The notes under the pieces were generated by a model. That model saw nothing but the letters and a program-made list of their open reading frames with translations, made no database searches and was not told the DNA's origin. From the NCBI GenBank assembly GCA_023251875.1, contig JAHEXY010000006.1, positions 272,992-336,991 on the forward strand: a stretch of 64,000 nt of DNA. Reading direction: 5' to 3'. Source of the DNA: Bacteroidota bacterium (GTDB taxonomy: Bacteria; Bacteroidota; Bacteroidia; JAHEXY01). The position numbers and the translations under genes are program-made. The first letter of the stretch is position 1, and each line of letters begins with the position of its first letter. Positions 62,045 through 64,000 of the stretch are shown here, one piece after another.

Positions 62045-62764
62045 ATGAAAAAGTATTTACTTCAAATATTAATTATAACACTGTTTTTTTCCTTTGTTTC
62101 CTGTAAAAAGTACGAAGAGAGGGGCAAAGATAATGTGAAAATATCTGGTTATCTAATTGATAAATGTAGTTGGCAGCCTATAGAAAATGTGAAAATTGTT
62201 TTATTTAAAGCAGGGGAGGTAGACGACAGTATTCCATCTATATGTGCATTTAGCGATAAAAATGGATATTATGAAATTTCTTTTCGTGCAAAAAAAGCTT
62301 ATTCCAATACTAATTATAATAAGGATTACGATTTAAGATTTACCTGTTCTGACTATTTTATGTATGTTTTGCCTTTATGTATAATTGATCCAAGTATAAA
62401 TGAAAATGAATATATAGATGACTCGACAAAAGCCATTCTTCAATATGAAAGTGAATTAGATACTAATCTTATACTTTCAAGAAACACTATACTAACGCTT
62501 ACTTTTCAAGGGATTTTAGATGGCGAATTTGAGTTAGAAGATTATATGAATGAATTTTCCACAGCTAACGCCTATTATTCTGCCTATTCAGAGTATTACT
62601 ATCCCGTGCAAAGTATTAAAAGTGATACAACATTTACTTTTACTGTGAAAGCCTGCGACTCAGTTCGCATTAATTATGGTATTTCTAATCCGATTGCATT
62701 CGATAGTACAGTTTATATTTATTGTCCATTAGGTTCAAATACAAAAGATACAATATCATTGTAA
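62045..62764 (+). CDS. Lipoprotein with carboxypeptidase-regulatory-like domain
   Basis: A 239-residue lipoprotein: the signal peptide ends in FFSFVSCKK, whose Cys is the lipidation site. The following VKISGYLIDKCSWQPIENVK and DKNGYYEISFRAKK form a carboxypeptidase-D-regulatory-like beta-sandwich (about 28-100). The rest is unrecognised beta-rich sequence. It starts 24 bases after jetC copy 4 and is the only non-TA gene besides the TPR gene and a few hypotheticals in this array. Function unknown. Confidence 0.75.
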   Translation: MKKYLLQILIITLFFSFVSCKKYEERGKDNVKISGYLIDKCSWQPIENVKIVLFKAGEVDDSIPSICAFSDKNGYYEISFRAKKAYSNTNYNKDYDLRFTCSDYFMYVLPLCIIDPSINENEYIDDSTKAILQYESELDTNLILSRNTILTLTFQGILDGEFELEDYMNEFSTANAYYSAYSEYYYPVQSIKSDTTFTFTVKACDSVRINYGISNPIAFDSTVYIYCPLGSNTKDTISL

Positions 62765-62771
62765 CCCTGTC

Positions 62772-62966
62772 TCGGCAGAATATGTTTCATTTCAGCAGAA
62801 AGTTAATGCGAAGTACCGTTAAGCGGTTATTTGCAATGCCGCTTGTAACACAGATGAACTTGTAATTCAGTACTAGCCCCTAGGTTGGCTGAGATTTGTG
62901 TGAGGCATTGTGTGCAAGCTAATCTCTATCCAATAATATTGAACTTGTAATCCTACAATAAAACAT
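62772..62966. repeat. REP-like block, diverged copies of 57.7 and 60.9 kb blocks
   Basis: The first part (CTCGGCAGAATATGTTTCA ... CAATGCCGCTTG) matches 57743-57817. The second part (GAGATTTGTGTGAGGCATTG ... CTAATCTC) matches 60950-60985. Two unrelated hairpin types are thus joined here. Confidence 0.7.
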
Positions 62967-62987
62967 TTAATCTATTTTAAAAGACCT

Positions 62988-62995
62988 TATCTTTG
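62988..62995 (+). promoter_or_regulatory. Bacteroidota -7 element TATCTTTG
   Basis: An exact TAnnTTTG match 23 bases before the antitoxin ATG at 63018. Confidence 0.6.
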
Positions 62996-63017
62996 GTATA
63001 GAACCAAATATTTTAAT

Positions 63018-63236
63018 ATGGCAACAATAAGATTAGAGCGTAAAAAATTATTGGATGAATTAAAAAAACTTCCGGATAATTTGCTTGTCGAAATATACAA
63101 TTACATGCAATATGTTAAATTTAAAACTACCTATAAAAAACAGGTTGAAATAATTGAAACTGCATTTGCCAGCCAAGATGTGTTATCTAAAGATTGGTTA
63201 AAACCTGAAGAAGATAAGGCATGGGAAAATTTATAA
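63018..63236 (+). CDS. MazE-like antitoxin
   Basis: A 72-residue protein: IRLERKKLLDELKKLPDNLL then EIYNYMQYVKFKTTYKK and an acidic C-terminus (SKDWLKPEEDKAWENL). It overlaps the start of the MazF/PemK gene by 16 bases, typical of coupled antitoxin-toxin translation. The N-terminal LERKKL is echoed at 57285, so a fragment of a similar antitoxin remains there. Confidence 0.75.
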   Translation: MATIRLERKKLLDELKKLPDNLLVEIYNYMQYVKFKTTYKKQVEIIETAFASQDVLSKDWLKPEEDKAWENL

Positions 63237-63553
63237 AAGGCGATATTGTTATTGTTCCGTTTCCATTTTAAGATTTATCATCGAGTAAGAAAAGGCCTGC
63301 AATGGTAATTGCAGATTTAAAAGGAGATGATGTTATTTTATGTCAAATAACCAGCCAGGCGAATAAAGACAAGCATTCAATACTTATAAAAGATTCTGAA
63401 TTTTCAAGTGGTCAATTAGTAAAGGAAAGTTATGTAAGGCCAAATCGCCTATTTACAGCAGACAAAAATATTATCCTTTATAAAGCTGCTACTTTAAAGA
63501 ATACCAAAATTCAAGAAGTAGTTGCTGAATTAATTGAGATTATAAAAAATTAG
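63221..63553 (+). pseudogene. MazF/PemK-type toxin broken by a nonsense codon
   Basis: ATG 63221 starts MGKFIKGDIVIVPFPF, then TAA (63269-63271) interrupts the conserved FPFSDL motif. The frame continues without further stops: DLSSSKKRPAMVIAD, ILCQITSQANKDKHSI, and SYVRPNRLFTADKNI. A single base change (TCA to TAA) explains it. An internal ATG at 63302 could make an 83-residue fragment lacking the first strands, which is unlikely to be active. Confidence 0.88.
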
Positions 63554-63572
63554 TGCTTGCCAACCCAATACC

Positions 63573-63890
63573 ATGCAAAAATTTAGATTACCCAGAAAAA
63601 TAAAGAAAAAACTTAAACGGCAACTTTGGCTTTATCCTGCAGATGAAAAGGGTAATAGCCTTATGGCATGGCCACAAAAATCACAAATAGATTATACTGC
63701 AATTAAAGAAGGTACTGTTAGAAATTAAATGGATGGAGAAAATACTAAAGCAAAAAGAAAAGAAGAAAGAAAAAAACTTGACAATGAGATTATGGTTACC
63801 GATGAGGAACTTAAAATTTTTGTAGATGAAATTTTTGCAGAAGAATATAGAAAATCTTCCTACGATATTTTAATCAGAGCGGGATTGTAA
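63573..63890 (+). pseudogene. Broken copy of the 152-residue gene at 58526
   Basis: It starts MQKFRLPRKIKKKLKRQLWL and YPADEKGNSLMAWPQKSQID, closely matching 58526, then meets a TAA at 63726-63728. The same frame continues (KAKRKEERKKLDNEI) to a second stop after ILIRAGL, where the homologue goes on for about 50 more residues. It is therefore both nonsense-mutated and truncated. Confidence 0.88.
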
Positions 63891-63921
63891 AATGAACTGT
63901 GCTTTTCTTTAACTTTACATT

Positions 63922-63979
63922 GTTAGGCGAAGCATAGTGGAGCTCTGCTGGAGAGCAACTCCACAAGGAATATCCTAAC
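63922..63979. repeat. Nested inverted repeat near the window end
   Basis: GTTAGG (63922-63927) pairs with CCTAAC (63974-63979); inside, GTGGAG (63937-63942) pairs with CTCCAC (63959-63964). It differs from the other hairpins here and may be another REP-like unit. Confidence 0.5.
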
Positions 63980-64000
63980 CCAATGGAATGAAAAGAGGTC

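Noticed and set aside
61852..62106. 84-residue ORF covering jetC copy 4
   Set aside because: It starts inside the HigA-like gene in another frame and only becomes jetC-like by crossing the copy. It is a by-product of the repeat.
63922..63979. attC-like site of an integron (GTTAGGC and CCTAAC), prompted by the tandem TA genes
   Set aside because: The two boxes are in the wrong order and the second lacks the required purine. Other array boundaries carry no such boxes, and no integrase gene is present.
56252..64000. CRISPR array suggested by the repeated jetC ends
   Set aside because: Copies are ~90 bp, spaced by 0.2-2.6 kb of genes and keep a reading frame, which is unlike CRISPR repeats and spacers.

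Overview
The window is AT-rich chromosomal DNA from a member of the Bacteroidota. Several independent signs support this: secreted proteins ending in type IX secretion (T9SS) sorting domains, a HYC_CC_PP protein, choice-of-anchor V proteins, a DUF5522 protein, class I-type RiPP genes of the Bacteroidota kind, and promoters matching the phylum-specific TTTG ... TAnnTTTG pattern. No rRNA, tRNA, CRISPR array or full-length transposase gene was seen.

Layout. (1) 1-12.2 kb: the end of a lanthipeptide dehydratase-like gene, a divergent giant Asp-box secreted protein, a run of small secreted or redox proteins (HYC_CC_PP, two Reeler/choice-of-anchor V proteins with CX4CH motifs, a thioredoxin-fold protein, a multicopper oxidase), then a LanC-like cyclase with a C-terminal extension. 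(2) 12.4-17 kb: a dockerin/cohesin/FG-GAP T9SS protein and a FucP-type sugar transporter. (3) 17-42.5 kb: ordinary housekeeping genes: aspartate kinase, lipid kinase, topoisomerase IV subunit A, pnp-rpsO, a cell-wall glucosaminidase, a PLP enzyme, an AddB-like nuclease, a rhomboid, a SpoIIE-type phosphatase, dnaN, a sulfotransferase, an M28 peptidase, a copper ATPase and PlsC. (4) 42.6-47.7 kb: a collagen-like secreted protein, an M1 aminopeptidase and a class D beta-lactamase homologue. (5) 47.9-64 kb: a Wadjet-type SMC defence locus (JetA, JetB, JetC) that has been split and extended by at least seven toxin-antitoxin (TA) or TA-derived units.

The most unusual part is region 5. TA modules lie between jetB and jetC, and again downstream of jetC where jetD would be expected. 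No jetD is found in the 7.7 kb that follow. The last ~30 codons of jetC recur three more times as coding-preserved ~90-bp copies, plus one 20-bp stub. Two of the long copies start exactly at the stop codon of a HigA-like antitoxin. The three long copies share synonymous differences from the resident jetC, so they did not come directly from it. A parallel remnant (the 3' end of an antitoxin gene starting at the stop codon of the inserted DUF4253 gene) lies between jetB and jetC. The locus looks like a growing array in which each added gene unit is followed by a copy of the 3' end of its host gene. Several TA genes here are already broken: a higB frameshift, a mazF nonsense codon and a truncated duplicate.

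A second theme is dispersed palindromic DNA. One CCCTCTCC ... GGAGAGGG element occurs eight times. Two copies sit in frame inside coding sequences (the copper ATPase and the PLP enzyme) and add roughly a dozen to twenty residues to each protein. REP-like hairpins built on ATTTGTAAT, hairpins of the CGTAGC type and a 185-bp MITE-like element with perfect 13-bp terminal inverted repeats also occur.
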